64,000 nucleotides of DNA, from contig NC_091099.1 in the NCBI RefSeq assembly GCF_024713975.1, positions 17,651,501 to 17,715,500 of the forward strand, in the 5' to 3' direction. The translations under genes and the position numbers were made by a program. A model generated the notes under the pieces. It was not told the origin of the DNA. It saw only the letters and a list, made by a program, of their open reading frames with translations, and ran no database searches. This stretch comes from Paralichthys olivaceus (Eukaryota > Chordata > Actinopteri > Pleuronectiformes > Paralichthyidae). Below are positions 1 to 11,810 of the stretch, one piece after another; the first letter of the stretch is position 1; each line of letters opens with the position of its first letter.

Positions 1-690
1 TTCTTTCAGCATGGTCAAATCTACTAGTATCTTAGTATCTGGAAAAGCTCTAACGCAGAGTAATGTCTTGTGGTTACAACTTTAACCGCAAGCTGAAAAT
101 TGTCGTCCAACATGCCTGTGGATAATCTGGCCTTTCACCTTTTTTGTCACCTTTGAAGAGAAGCTCGTCTGTCGTGTAAACACCAGACACAGAATGTGTA
201 TTTTCAGACTTAGATTTGTCTTGTGAGAATGCATAATGCAAAGTGACACAGCAACATTGTTTTTTTATTTTTTTTATTGTAATTTATCATTACTTAACTT
301 CCATTTTTCAAGAACAAAAAAACTCATTTCAGTTGGGATCTTCTCTTGGTTGCATGTAATGTGGACGACCATGTAAAAAACACGATATATGGAACATCCT
401 GGAGGGAATACATAACTTTGAAGATCCTCTAAGATGCAACAATTAGTGGAGTTAACTATAAATACCTCAAATAACTGTTTGGAGAGCATGAAATACTTTG
501 ACCAGGGAAGCTCATCAATCTTCAGTGTCAGTTCTCAGTTCAACTGGTGTCCACTGTGAAGGGAACTTACCCTATTTGTAATATAGATAAAGATAATATA
601 TATAAAGATACTTCTTCACATATATATTTTTCTTGATTCAAACAGAGTTGAGGATGTAAATCATGCAACTGTCTTATTTTCTGTATTTCA
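1..690. other. Upstream region of the first troponin I gene; no coding exon seen
   Basis: AT-rich sequence with no exon I can support. A strong TATA-like octamer (TATAAATA, 457-464) lies about 250 bp upstream of the first coding exon and could mark the troponin I promoter. A splice acceptor (polypyrimidine stretch ending at 690-691) just before the start codon implies at least one untranslated exon further upstream, which I could not place. Confidence 0.4.
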
Positions 691-711
691 GTGTGAGAAT
701 TTAAGACAATC

Positions 712-3208
712 ATGGCGGACGAGTGAGTATTATCTTTTCATTATGTGTGCAGTGACAGCTTCAAATTATACTTCAAACAGCGTGTTGACATTCATTGTGT
801 AAATATGTGTTCATGTATTTTCTCCCTCTTGTTAACGCTTCAACAGATCTGTAAGTATTTGTATTTAAATCCTGTTTTCAGGCCTATGTTTCTCTTTAAA
901 AGTAAATAAATAAATATCATATATACCAATTTAATGTGGTTCACAACATGCTGTGTATTGAGGAAATGAAATCTTCTTGAATCAATTCTAGAAAAAATCC
1001 AAGATCTCCTCCTCTCGACGGCTGGGGTTGAAGGTAAGCTTTTCATAAATCGAGATGTTTTTTTAAACTATATTTAATAGTTTCAAAATGAACTCCTGAT
1101 TAAAACAATGGTTGAGGATTCCTGCATTCATTTGGACATTTAGCAGATCTTCCTGCTCCAGCAGGTCCACAGATCGATGATTGACAGATTTCTTCCTTTA
1201 GATCAGACTGTTGGCTGTTGCAGCTCAGATGCTGCAGGAGGAGACGGAGCAGAGGATGAGGGAGAGAGAAGCTGCTCTGGCAGAAAAACTTCCTCCTCTG
1301 AATCTGGCTGGTCTGTCTTTGGAAGATCTGCAGGTATTCAACTTCAGTTTAAAATGCTTTGGTCCATTTGAGTCGTTTTCTCACTCCAGTATATTCTTTT
1401 ATAGGAAGTGTGCAAAGACTTGTACCATAAGATTGATGTTGTGGACGAGGAGCGCTATGACATCGGCCTGAAGGTTTCCAAAAATGGCAAGGAGGTGAGA
1501 CACGTCAAGGATGAATGGGAGGAGTCAGAGCTCCTTGTGGAAGAGTTTTTAACCTTAGTGCGTACAGCGCCCTCTATGTGAGGACAAGGTCACTGCATGA
1601 AGGATCTAAAAACGATCAGACACTGCCCCCCAGTGGCAGCTCTGAGAACCCCAACACATGACAGAATCTTATTCATGAGGCCTGCTCCTCTTCTTCTAAA
1701 ATAAAAAAAATGAACTAACGTGTTCGTTCCACATTATTAACAGTAAGTTTGTGACTTTACATATACTTCAAGACATTATTCAACCAGCTTATACAACGGG
1801 GCAGTAAATTAAATTACATCACTGATATTAATGAAATACAACCCCCCACAGAGTTATATTATATATTAGAGTTAAATCAAGTATACATTGGGCGAAGATT
1901 GGCAAATCACAGCTATTAATCAAACACAGAGTTGAAAAACCATTGGGTCCTAACCAGTGGTGAATACATAACGAGTGCTAATTAAATTTTTCCTTGACGT
2001 TTTATTTATTCATTTTTGCTAAATGTTATATTATGGAAATATGTTTTTGGAACATCAATGTATTCCAGACAGAGTTTCTATCACTTTAGTTCAATCAGCA
2101 CTAAAGAGATATAGAGGAAGGCACCAGCATTTACAGTTGTTCCCTTCACCGTAACCTTTTAGAAGAGGTCAGAATATCCAACAGCATCTGAATTTTTTTT
2201 TTGATTTAATTAGATTTTAAAATATGTTGGGTAAATTCCATTTAAAGGCACAGTGTGTACAATTGTCATATCTAGTGGTGAAGTTGCATGTTGCAGCTGA
2301 ACACCCCTCACCTCACCCTCTCCTTCCAAACATGAAAAAGAACCTGTGGTAGCTTCAGTTGTCATAAAAACTCAAAAGGTGTTTAGTTTGTTCAGTCTGG
2401 ACTAATGTAAAAAACATGGCGGACTCCGTAGAGAGGGTCCCCTCCATGTAAATATAAAGTATTTAAATATAAAGGGCCTTTTCTGGGGTAAAGAAAACTA
2501 CAGTTCATACAATTTAAATGAAATAATTTAGGTAAAACATCATGAGGATTATTCTACATTAAATTTCTGCCAATAGTTCTCTTTCACCTAAATCTTACAC
2601 ACTTGACCTTTAATGAGGGAAACTGTGTTTTTTTTTTCCAATTAAGTTTCAATGGTCAGCTCTTGATTTAGGATTACAAGCAGATGATAAACATTGATAA
2701 CACATTGATAAATCTCAGTTTTATAAATCTATATATAGCTGGAGGATGGGTGAATTTATATTCATCGATCCCAGCTAGTGTCATATACAGTATAACCAAC
2801 TGACTTGGTTAGAAGAGTAACAGCACAAGCCTGTATATCTCACAACCCTGTGCCTAGATTGAAAACATGAACCTGAAGATCACTGAGATCCAGAGTAAGT
2901 TTAAGAAGCCGACCCTGAAGAGGGTGAAGATCTCGGCTGAGGCCATGCTGAGCGTCCTGCTGGGCTCCAAACACAAAGAGTCCATCGACTTCAAGGCCAA
3001 CCTCAAAACAGTCAAGAAAGAGGAGGAAAAGGTGAGTCTGGCTTTTGCTTTTGCTTCTCAAAAACCCAGAGTGGTTCTAATTTGACTGGTCGTCCATGAT
3101 ATGTTGTGTTGTCTACAGAAAGAGGAAGTGACTGACTGGCGTAAGAACGTGGAGGCCATGTCGGGTATGGAGGGCCGGAAGAAGCTGTTTAATGCCTCTG
3201 GAAACTAA
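712..3208 (+). CDS. Troponin I, skeletal-type, copy 1 (about 180 aa, 7 coding exons)
   Basis: Inhibitory subunit of the troponin complex; it holds actomyosin off until Ca2+ binds troponin C. Coding exons: 712-722, 847-850 (4-nt microexon), 992-1033, 1202-1333, 1405-1494, 2858-3031, 3119-3208; all junctions are GT-AG and in frame. The product begins MADESKKSKISSSRRLGLK and ends in the family signature [19 protein letters not shown]. The inhibitory/switch segment is in exon 6 (KFKKPTLKRVKISAEAML). There is no long cardiac-type N-terminal extension, so length and start match skeletal TnI (about 180 aa). The threonine in KPTLKRVK is at the position cardiac TnI uses (RPTLRRVR), while the C-terminus is closest to slow TnI, so assignment to tnni1, tnni2 or a teleost tnni4-like class is unsafe. 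The linker before the DWRKN motif is about 3 residues shorter than in mammals. A tandem copy lies 1.6 kb downstream. Confidence 0.93.
2241..2613. repeat. Short interspersed element with terminal inverted repeats (MITE-like)
   Basis: The left end (TTTAAAGGCACAGTGTGTA) and the reverse complement of the right end (TTAAAGGTCAAGTGTGTAA) are imperfect inverted repeats about 370 bp apart. The internal sequence resembles a repeat I recognise as common in percomorph fish genomes. It lies in intron 5 of the first troponin I gene. No transposase is encoded. The family name was not determined. Confidence 0.6.
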
Positions 3209-3798
3209 AGAAACAATTATTTTCCAGTATTCAAATAATTTCCTAAGATTAGTTAAAAACATAAGATCTGATGTATATCATGTAGCTTTTATGAATTGCT
3301 GAATGAGATTATAAAACCAGGATTGTTTTGAAAAAAACAACCGACAATGGATCATTTTTAAAGGGACGGTAGAAGCTTCAAGTGGTTTTTAATTTATAAG
3401 AATAGATACAAATAATAGATGTTTTTTGACACATGATATCATACTCTTGTTTGGTGATGACTTAACTCTAATATACTTCAGTATTAACTGATGGTAATAG
3501 TGATGCAGTGGTTGTTTGCTGCAGTTCTCCACTGTAGCCTTCAGATGGCAGTATAGTTCTTTCATTGTGTTTATTGTGTCAACTAACTACTGAGGATCTG
3601 AGGACTGTGTCCCTCATAAATTAACATTATCTGTATTATCTGTTTTGATCAGTTGCCATTTAGTTTGTCGGGCATCCAATTTGGCTATTTATACTCAAAT
3701 GAATACTAACATTAGAGTTTCTATTAAAGTTATTGCAGTGGGAGTATTCGTCTTCATATTTTGCTTATGTATTTGATACAAAGTTGGACTGATCCCTC

Positions 3799-3804
3799 AA
3801 TAAA
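3799..3804 (+). promoter_or_regulatory. Polyadenylation signal of troponin I copy 1
   Basis: AATAAA 590 bp after the stop codon, followed within 45 bp by T/G-rich sequence. It is the first canonical hexamer I noticed downstream of the gene and would give a 3' UTR of about 0.6 kb. Confidence 0.5.
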
Positions 3805-4047
3805 AACACAACAGCCCTGCCTTGGTTTCCTCCACTGATTCATCTGATAGTCAATATGGATTGTTCAAAGACTTTCTTTTTATTTCATACATGCTACATT
3901 GGACTAAAGCTGTGTCTTAACATCACAAGTGAAGAGTCCCAACAAGACCTTTAACACCTCATACATATGAGATGTGAGAGACGCCGCACAAGAATGGTGA
4001 GGACAGAGGGTCTATTTTAGTGAGCCACTCACATGAGCGCTGGAATC

Positions 4048-4095
4048 TATATATCCACCTTCTATCTGTGCTTCTCGGCTCAGAAAAAGACGCCT
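4048..4095 (+). promoter_or_regulatory. Candidate promoter and short leader exon of troponin I copy 2
   Basis: A TATATAT box (4048-4054) is followed about 25-30 bp later by a short stretch ending in a consensus donor (CGCCT then gtgagt, cut after 4095). This is a plausible untranslated first exon for the gene whose ATG is at 4822. No transcript evidence is available. Confidence 0.4.
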
Positions 4096-4343
4096 GTGAG
4101 TATTTGTCAACTGCTGTGTAAGGTAAGAATTCTTTTTAAAAGATATTCCTTAAAAACAAATACACTATAGGAACTGCACAACAAAAGGATGATATACGAA
4201 ATTAAAAGAGCATTTATATTCATACTAGTTATAACTTCTATCAACTGAATGTATTTTAATGAAGTATATATTGAAGTATATATTGTTTCAAAATACAAGT
4301 TATTGAGGGGGAGGGTTTTATACAGTTTTAACATCTGCTGCGT

Positions 4344-4362
4344 CCCCCCCCCCCCCCCCCCC
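4344..4362. repeat. Poly(C) tract
   Basis: Run of about 19 cytosines between the two troponin I genes, in intron 1 of copy 2. Low-complexity; its true length is uncertain because homopolymers are hard to sequence. Confidence 0.8.
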
Positions 4363-4821
4363 ACCCCTCTGAGGTACAAGTTGAAGTTATAAACAACAAA
4401 TTAGATTGTAAAATTAGATTTTTCTTTTTTACACCAGAGCTATTAACCATTGCTCATATTGTTTTATTTCAATGTAATAATCTGGATTCAATATTATTTT
4501 TTAAATTAGTGTACACAGACACTATGTGTACATTTCTGATTGATGACCTGTCAGATGATTCTAACTATTTTTGGCGCTGTTTAAAATAGTATTGTTTAAG
4601 TCACCGGTTTGACCTTTATTCAATGTCACAACTTCTTTATATTCACTACAATGATTTAGAAGTTTTCTAATGTAGAACTGATTAAAACTAATTTCACAAA
4701 GTAGATGAATATGTGTATTTACCTACTATTAGGTGTATCTCATTTAACTTTTCAAATTTTTTACAAATATTCTCCTATCTTTGAATTTTCGACAGAAAGG
4801 GAGCCTCACTGAACTGCAACC

Positions 4822-7800
4822 ATGTCTGAAGCGTAAGTAGAAGAAGCCAGGTCTCATTAACTTTCTTCAATGTGCAATGTGAAATCACAAAAATGTAACT
4901 AACTCTACTTTTTCTCTCTCTCTGTGAATTATTTGCATTATCTTCCTAAATGGATAGGGCTGCGGTGAGTTGATTTCTTTTTTGCCAGATTAATTGATTG
5001 TGAGACTCAGGTAGTAAACGTGTCTTACCAACTAATAATGCAGAACTTTAAATGTGTTCATATTTTTTAACAACAAACCTAAATTAATTCATACTCCAAA
5101 TAAAATAATCATCGTTTCAAAGTAAGTGGATTTGAATAATATATCATATAAGAGCACACAGGTCACATTCTTGTCAGGGTTTCAGTCAAAATGAATTGAC
5201 TTTGAACTTAACAAAAACTTGCTGCTCTTAGTTTTTGTTATCATTACATCACAAACAGAACCATAACAGCTGACTTTACATAGCAATCTTGGAGAAATGT
5301 TGCAATTCAACATCACACTTCTTTACTCATCAGGAGCTGTCATTGGTGGAAAGCTATGCCAATGTTAACTCTAACTATTTTTATCACTTTATTGCCTCAG
5401 CTGAAGCCAGCATGCTAACCACCTCCCTATGACCGCTGCCGACTCACTCCATCACTTTCCAATAGCAAGTCAATGTAGCGTCCAGTCCACCTTGAAGAAG
5501 TAGCGCTGCTCGGTAGATGTGTGACAACCTCTTGGATTGCAAATGGAACAATGGCCGAAGCTCTAGGCATCACACTCTCAACAAGAAACCATATGTGTAA
5601 ACTTCCATGTAAAACCATTAACTGGTGTCAGAGTAAATGAGATGAACAGAAATAACTGTCATGGAGTTTGTTTTGTCATATGTTTGTTATTTCAGCAGTT
5701 TGTCATGCTAACAGATGGAAATGTCTCAGGTTATCCACTAAATTTAAAAAACTGAACCCTACATTTTTTTTCACAGAAACCAAAGCCCAAACTCTCGGCC
5801 TCTCGGAGACTGTTCCTGAAGGTATCCTACATGCTTCTGGGTGTTCGTCTTGGATATTAATGCTGTGCAAAGTCTTGTACTAGAATTGACATGCTTTGAA
5901 TACTGGAATCCATCCATTGTTTGCTTGGCTGAGGTGTAATTTTGTATGCTTGTGTGCTGTGCACCAGACCAAACTGCTGAAGAAGGCCATGACTATGCTG
6001 GAGAATGAAAAACAAGTCAGAAAAGATGAACGAGACAGAACCCTTACAGAGAGAGTCCCAGCCCTCCAGCTGTCCGGCCTGTCTCAGCAGGATCTACAGG
6101 TACACATATCACTGAAGCGTTTGAATCCACAGAAGGAATTATTTTTTGTTGTCACTCAGATTAAATCACATGATTGTGTTAACATTTTAAATCTGTCACT
6201 TCACCCAAATCACTCGTTCCCTCTATTTCAAATGGTATCTAGCCAAAAGCAATTAGGTTTAGTTTTATTGGCCGAGGTTTTTGAAATAACCACTGAGACG
6301 TTCCAAAATACAACTGACGTGAATGTAATTTTGTTTATGGGAACAAATATCAATTAAAAAACCTCAACAAGCCATATCTCTTGCCATGAACAATTAGTTG
6401 GAATTATCCAAATCAACAATTTTAATTCTGACCACAAAGTTAATCTGTGTATTGTCAAAATTATGGAGAAAAAAGCTGCCATGTGTTACATAGATTATGT
6501 TTATAACATATAAGATTTTCTCATGCACATGCCGTAGCGTCACTGTGCAAAATTTAAGTCTAATGGAGTTAAGGTTTCTGTCCACAGAATATTTGCAAAG
6601 AACTACACCAGAAAATTGACAAGGTTGATGAAGAGCGGTACGACATTTCTTCAAAAGTGACTAAAAATGACACAGAGGTAAGTAATATCATTATAACTTC
6701 ATCCTTCTTCACATAATCTTAAACCTGCAGTGAAGGAGGTTTATCTCCCACACCAGCCATAATCTGTGTTTGTCCTCAGCGTAGATCGTTTTCTTTTCAG
6801 ACTTCCTATGAACACCAGGTGTATTTTATACAGAGTATCACAAACTGTTTTTCTTCCCTGAGCTTTTTTTCTTAATTACTGTAGCTCACGTCATCTCTAT
6901 TGAGGCTGCTCAACTCTTTGGCACTGGCAAACCAATCGTTGGTTGATATCAAGTGCATCATAAGAGGAGCACCAGTGCAGCAATGTCACAAGACACTGGA
7001 TTTAAAACTATACAGAGATACTCATATAGACATACCTAGTGCTGAAAGGCTTCATCAGCACTGTCTCCTTTGGCAAGGGCTTGAATCTAACAAACGTAAA
7101 GGTCCACAACTAGAGCTTTAATCATACATTTAAGGAATGCATACTTTATGTGACCAACCTTCAATGAGAAATGTGTATTTTAGGGTAATGTTGAAAACGG
7201 TTTTGTCATTTGTGTTGGTAAAAGATTCAGGACCTGTCACAGAAGATCTTTGAGCTGAAGGGCAAGATGAAGAGACCAAACCTGAGGAGGGTACGTGTGT
7301 CTGCTGACGCCATGCTGGGAGCTCTGCTGGGCTGTAAGGTCAAGGAGTCTGTAGACTTCAAGGCCAACCTCAAGACTGTGAAGAAGGAGGAGGAGAAGGT
7401 AAGAGCTGCTGGCTCTGACCAGTTTATTGCCAAATTATAAATTGCAAAACATCATGGGTCTATTCACCTCATCCGCTTACTATCAATTCTGCTTTGGGAC
7501 TCCTGAGGTTATGTTTAAATACAAGCAATCAAATAAACAATCAAAAATATCTTAAATAATTCACAATCTGCACAGTTCTGATAAGACGATTAAAATGACA
7601 TAACACAACATACTGACTATACACTGCTGCTGGAGCTCAAGCAATTCATTTCATAACATTTATAAAAAAGTTGGTGGGATAATTGAAATAGATTCAGATT
7701 TGAGGATGGTTGCAAATGTTTTTTTATTTCTTTTTTCATACACAGAAAGAGGAAGTGACTGACTGGCGTAAGAACGTGGATGCCATGTCTGGTATGGAGG

Positions 7801-7832
7801 GCAGGAAGAAGCTGTTTAATGCTGGACAGTAG
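4822..7832 (+). CDS. Troponin I, skeletal-type, copy 2 (about 179 aa, 7 coding exons)
   Basis: Second tandem troponin I gene with the same exon plan as copy 1: 4822-4832, 4958-4964 (7-nt microexon), 5777-5821, 5968-6099, 6588-6677, 7231-7398, 7746-7832. The product starts [20 protein letters not shown] and carries the usual regions: troponin C/T-binding helix (exon 4), the KVDEERYD segment (exon 5), inhibitory peptide [18 protein letters not shown] (exon 6) and [19 protein letters not shown] (exon 7). Its inhibitory peptide keeps the arginines that copy 1 replaces with lysine. Exon 4 is only about 45% identical in protein to copy 1, whereas exon 7 is almost identical in DNA. Likely a thin-filament inhibitor in striated muscle; which fibre type cannot be told from sequence alone. 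Confidence 0.93.
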
Positions 7833-8141
7833 ATTTGAAGTGAATATGTTCTGTAGCAGGTAGAACCAGTGAATCATGTGACTATTGTTCACTTTCTAAT
7901 GACAGTGGCAGTGAAGACCAATGTTACCGATAGGTTTCATGTTGGTGTTTGAATTGTTTGTAAAAATGATGATAGTGACCATATGAATTTTATGACACTT
8001 CTTGAGGCATACATATTGTTTTTTACATAATGATGTGAATTATGAAAAAACATATGTATTTGATGTATTTGAGCAGTTCTGCTTTTATAGTTCTTAGTTC
8101 ATGAATACAGCACCACTGTTTGCTGTCCTTATCTGTTATAC

Positions 8142-8147
8142 AATAAA
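8142..8147 (+). promoter_or_regulatory. Polyadenylation signal of troponin I copy 2
   Basis: AATAAA about 310 bp after the stop codon of copy 2, the first such hexamer noticed in the 3' flank. Confidence 0.5.
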
Positions 8148-8159
8148 CAGGCAATTATC

Positions 8160-9590
8160 AGAGGGCATGGGAATGTGTTGCCTCTCCTGACTCGTGCAAA
8201 CATAGAACATGGAGAACAACATTTGCATTTATTATTGTGTTTTCCGCAAAGGACACTCTGCATGTCGGATTGGGAGACACATTCCAGAGACAGCTAATTT
8301 TGTCAGCTGTCCATGGAGTCACATCAAGGTGAGCATCTGATAGAAATGAATGTGGAGTTAATCTGATGACATTGTAATGACAAGAAGCAAATAATAAAAT
8401 CCTTATGGCTGTTGCTCTGAGAAGAATGGTCGTCTCTGCCTTAAGATGGAAAACAGTTCTCTATGCAGTATTGTTAAAGTATAATTTTCATAAATAATAA
8501 TAATAATAATTTTACCATACCTTTTTAGGTCAAAAGTGAGACACACCCTACCTGTTGACTTCATCTGTTAGTTTTATCTCATAATATATCAATACAATGA
8601 TGTAGAATATTGTAGATTGTGATACACTCATATTTAGTCAAGGTTAGGGTCACATCAAATCTCAAGTAGGGCTGTAAATGATTATTATCAATATGGCGAT
8701 ATTATATCAAGTCAATATCGGAAAAATTATCACAATAAATGTCACATTATTGCTTCTGTTGAGTTGGAAGCCTGATGTTTTTGCTCACTGAAGGTTTAGG
8801 TTATAAACTTTTCTTTATGAACAGAGCATGACAAAAACATTTTTATAAATCTGAGGTAGGTTATTATTATTATTTTTATGTGCTATACATCCTCACTTTT
8901 TGCACAATGCATTAGGGTTTTATCGATTATTGAACTTCTGATACATTGCTATTGATAACTATGATTGGTTATATTTCACCCCTGGCAAAGTAACGCAAAA
9001 GTTACTGTACAGATTATGGTTTAGGGAACAAAACTAGTGAGAAATAACCACCCCAAAGTTCCTAAGCCCAAAATTGATCTGAGTACAAATACAAAGAAAC
9101 TCCCAAATTGATCGAGATTTCAGAAATGACAGAAATAAAATGTAAACATTCAAATGAAAGATGGAAATAGTTATAATTAGTTGTGGACCGACGAATCAAT
9201 CACCTAATTTCCCTTTGGGGATGAATAAATAAAGTAATCATTGCAGCTCTCAAATTAAAGGTTGAGGAATTGAAATGAATTTGTTGACAACGGCCTCTGT
9301 CTTCAACACATGAGCCCATTCATTCTGAACACACATTAAAAAGCGTACCTATCTTTACTGTGCTGAACAGTGTCAGAGTTCAAGTGACAGCAGTTTCTCA
9401 AACTTGAAGTTAAACCATCACGATTGCTTTAATTGAACTTAAATCCCTGTCAGATTCGATTTGATCACATCGACACTGTCACACGTCCGTGTCCAGTCTC
9501 CCTCGCACGCACAATCACAGACTGTCTGTTACAGTAAGAGCTGCGGTGTTCACAGACGCCATGAAACCTCCGTGAACTCCACAGTGAACA
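8160..9590. other. Intergenic region between troponin I copy 2 and bpgm
   Basis: No gene seen. 8668-8960 (starting at an AGGGCTGTAAATGA stretch and rich in ATCGATAT-like words) and 9180-9250 (ending near CATTGCAGCTCT) look like decayed fragments of teleost interspersed elements, but I could not define their ends. A short (TAA)n stretch sits near 8500. Confidence 0.4.
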
Positions 9591-9599
9591 CTGACCTCT

Positions 9600-9831
9600 T
9601 CATCCGTGACTGACGCGGTCCCCGCCCCCCTGCGCTCTAAACACTACTACCACTCCTAATATGGGCATAACATCTGACAAACGTACCGCCCACATGCCCG
9701 AGCCGCCACTCTGATTGGACGCCTGGAACGTCGATCACTGGCCTCCGCAGGGTTGCTGTGCATGGCCTGTCGGTGTCAACACTGTACACGGAGCCACAGA
9801 CACTAAAACCCGGATTTCACTTCATCGGAGG
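9600..9831 (+). promoter_or_regulatory. bpgm: bpgm promoter and untranslated first exon
   Basis: Locally GC-rich, CpG-containing sequence with a GC-box-like stretch (CCCCGCCCCCC near 9619) and an inverted CCAAT box (ATTGG near 9713). It is followed by a candidate leader exon ending at 9831 with a consensus gtaag donor. The next acceptor (10498-10499) leads into the bpgm coding exon. The boundaries are inferred. Confidence 0.55.
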
Positions 9832-10540
9832 GTAAGACGACGTTTTTGATACGCACTCTGAGGATTCTGGGACGAGGGGGTCACGGGTGTGTTTGTGTTT
9901 TACACGCAGGATGGTTTAATGGAGTAAACGCAGTGCTTACGTTTTAGGCGACATCATAGCATCACACCCATCCATTCATTCACACAGGCTGCACACTGTT
10001 ACAGCATGAAATGAGATATTTGCTGATTGTTCTTTGGTGCAGTAGTTAAGCTGCTGTTGTTTTGTGTCCAGTGTGTAAACAAGTATAAGTATAAGGTGAG
10101 TGAATCATAAACACCCGATGCTGTTGTTTCTGCGTTTCCAGACGTGTTTCCCCCACGATGCCAGGATTATTTGAGAATTAAGAATCTGTGTTGAGCTGTT
10201 GACATGAAGCTGACATGTTACAGATTATCTGTAATTGTGATAAACTCTTCCTCTGCTTTAAAACCAGAGAAATTCTGGATCATCAACATAACTGTTATTT
10301 AATAAACAGATGAGGCTGTAGCTATCTGCCTTCACACCGTCACCTCTAACCTTTTGCTGGCCTTAAGTCCCCACTCCTGAACTCGGATCAGATATGCAGA
10401 CCAGACACTAACTGAGGCCATCAAATTGTGCACCGCAAGCTTCTGTTTAACTTTGTTTTCACTTCTGCTATTACTGTCTGGGCTATCTTTATGTTTCAGT
10501 ATTACTGAATGTGTGCAGGGTCCTGCTGCCGGTACTTCGG

Positions 10541-11810
10541 ATGTCCAAGTACAAACTGTTTCTGCTGAGGCATGGAGAGGGGGCCTGGAACAAAGAGAAC
10601 CGCTTCTGCAGCTGGGTGGACCAGAAGCTGAGCGAGGATGGGGTGAAGGAGGCCCAGGACTGTGGCAGGCTCCTGAAGGAGCAGGGCTACAAGTTCGACT
10701 TGGTGTTCACCTCCATACTGAGCCGCTCCATCCACACCGCCTGGCTGGTGCTAGAGGCTATGGGCCAGGAGTGGGTACCTGTCGTCAAGTCCTGGCGACT
10801 GAATGAGCGACACTATGGCTCCCTGATTGGCTTGAACCGAGCAGAAATGGCTTTAAAACACGGAGAGGAAAAGGTGAAGTTGTGGAGAAGGGGCTACAAC
10901 ATCACACCGCCTTTGATTGAGGAATCCCATCCTTACTTCCTGGAAATCTACAATGACCGCAGGTACACCACATGTGACGTGCCGAAGGAGAGCCTTCCCC
11001 GAGCAGAGAGCCTGAAGGAGGTGTTGGACAGGCTGCTGCCCTACTGGGACAGCACTGTGGTGCCAGAGATAAGGAGAGGCAGGACTGTGCTGGTTTCTGC
11101 CCATGGAAACAGCTGCAGAGCCCTGCTGAAACATCTGGAAGGTATGCAACTGAATGGATCTCTTATACACATTGTTCTCTCAGCTTTGGAACTGTGAATG
11201 CATGAACCCCTTTTTACAAGCTCTTTACAAGCTGCTGTTTCTAGTCATCAGAGTCAGTGAATTGGGTTGGACATATTTCAGTTCCAGAAATGGCCGGCTG
11301 AACTTACAAAAAGGCCAGTGAGTTTATGTTTCATTAGGCTGCAGCTATGAAATCCACGCTGACCTTTCCTCACACTCGTAAGCTGGGGGGGCTACATTTG
11401 CCCCAGGCCACTCCGTAACTTAACACATATTGACTCTTACATAATGATATGCAACACAGGATCTACACAGTCTGAAACTGTGCTATTGTGATTTGGCAAT
11501 AATCTAACTGTCTGGCAGCTTTCCTAAATATAATGTCATCACATTGCACTCATGCATGAATGGAACTGTCAGCAGGCTTGGTTGTACTTACATCGCTCAG
11601 CATGATTTCAGTGTCACTGCCCTTGTTTCAACAGGAATATCAGATGCGGACATTGCTAGCGTCACTCTGCCCACAGGGATACCTGTGCTGCTGGAGCTGG
11701 ATGACAACCTCAGGCCTGTGAAACCACGACAGCTCTTAGGAGACCAGGCAAAGATTCAGGCAGCCATTAAAAAGGTGGAGGACCAGGGAAAAGCCATACC
11801 ATCAACATGA
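10541..11810 (+). CDS. bpgm: Bisphosphoglycerate mutase (258 aa, 2 coding exons)
   Basis: Cytosolic histidine-phosphatase-superfamily enzyme that makes and hydrolyses 2,3-bisphosphoglycerate and has weak phosphoglycerate mutase activity. Exons 10541-11141 and 11635-11810 join in phase (G|GA). Visible motifs: [14 protein letters not shown] with catalytic His11, RSIHTAW with the phosphate-binding Arg, RLNERHYG with the general-acid Glu, and SAHGNS with the second active-site His. Gly14 (Ser in phosphoglycerate mutases) and the CSWVDQKL stretch mark it as BPGM rather than PGAM. The length equals mammalian BPGM within one residue. The start at MSKYKL is chosen over an in-frame ATG 30 bp upstream because it matches the family N-terminus. 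It sits upstream of cald1, as in human 7q33. Confidence 0.97.

Noticed and set aside
10426-10806. 126-codon ORF overlapping bpgm exon
   Set aside because: Out of frame with the strong BPGM match and crosses its splice acceptor; also rejected is an upstream in-frame ATG at 10511, which would add ten residues absent from the family.
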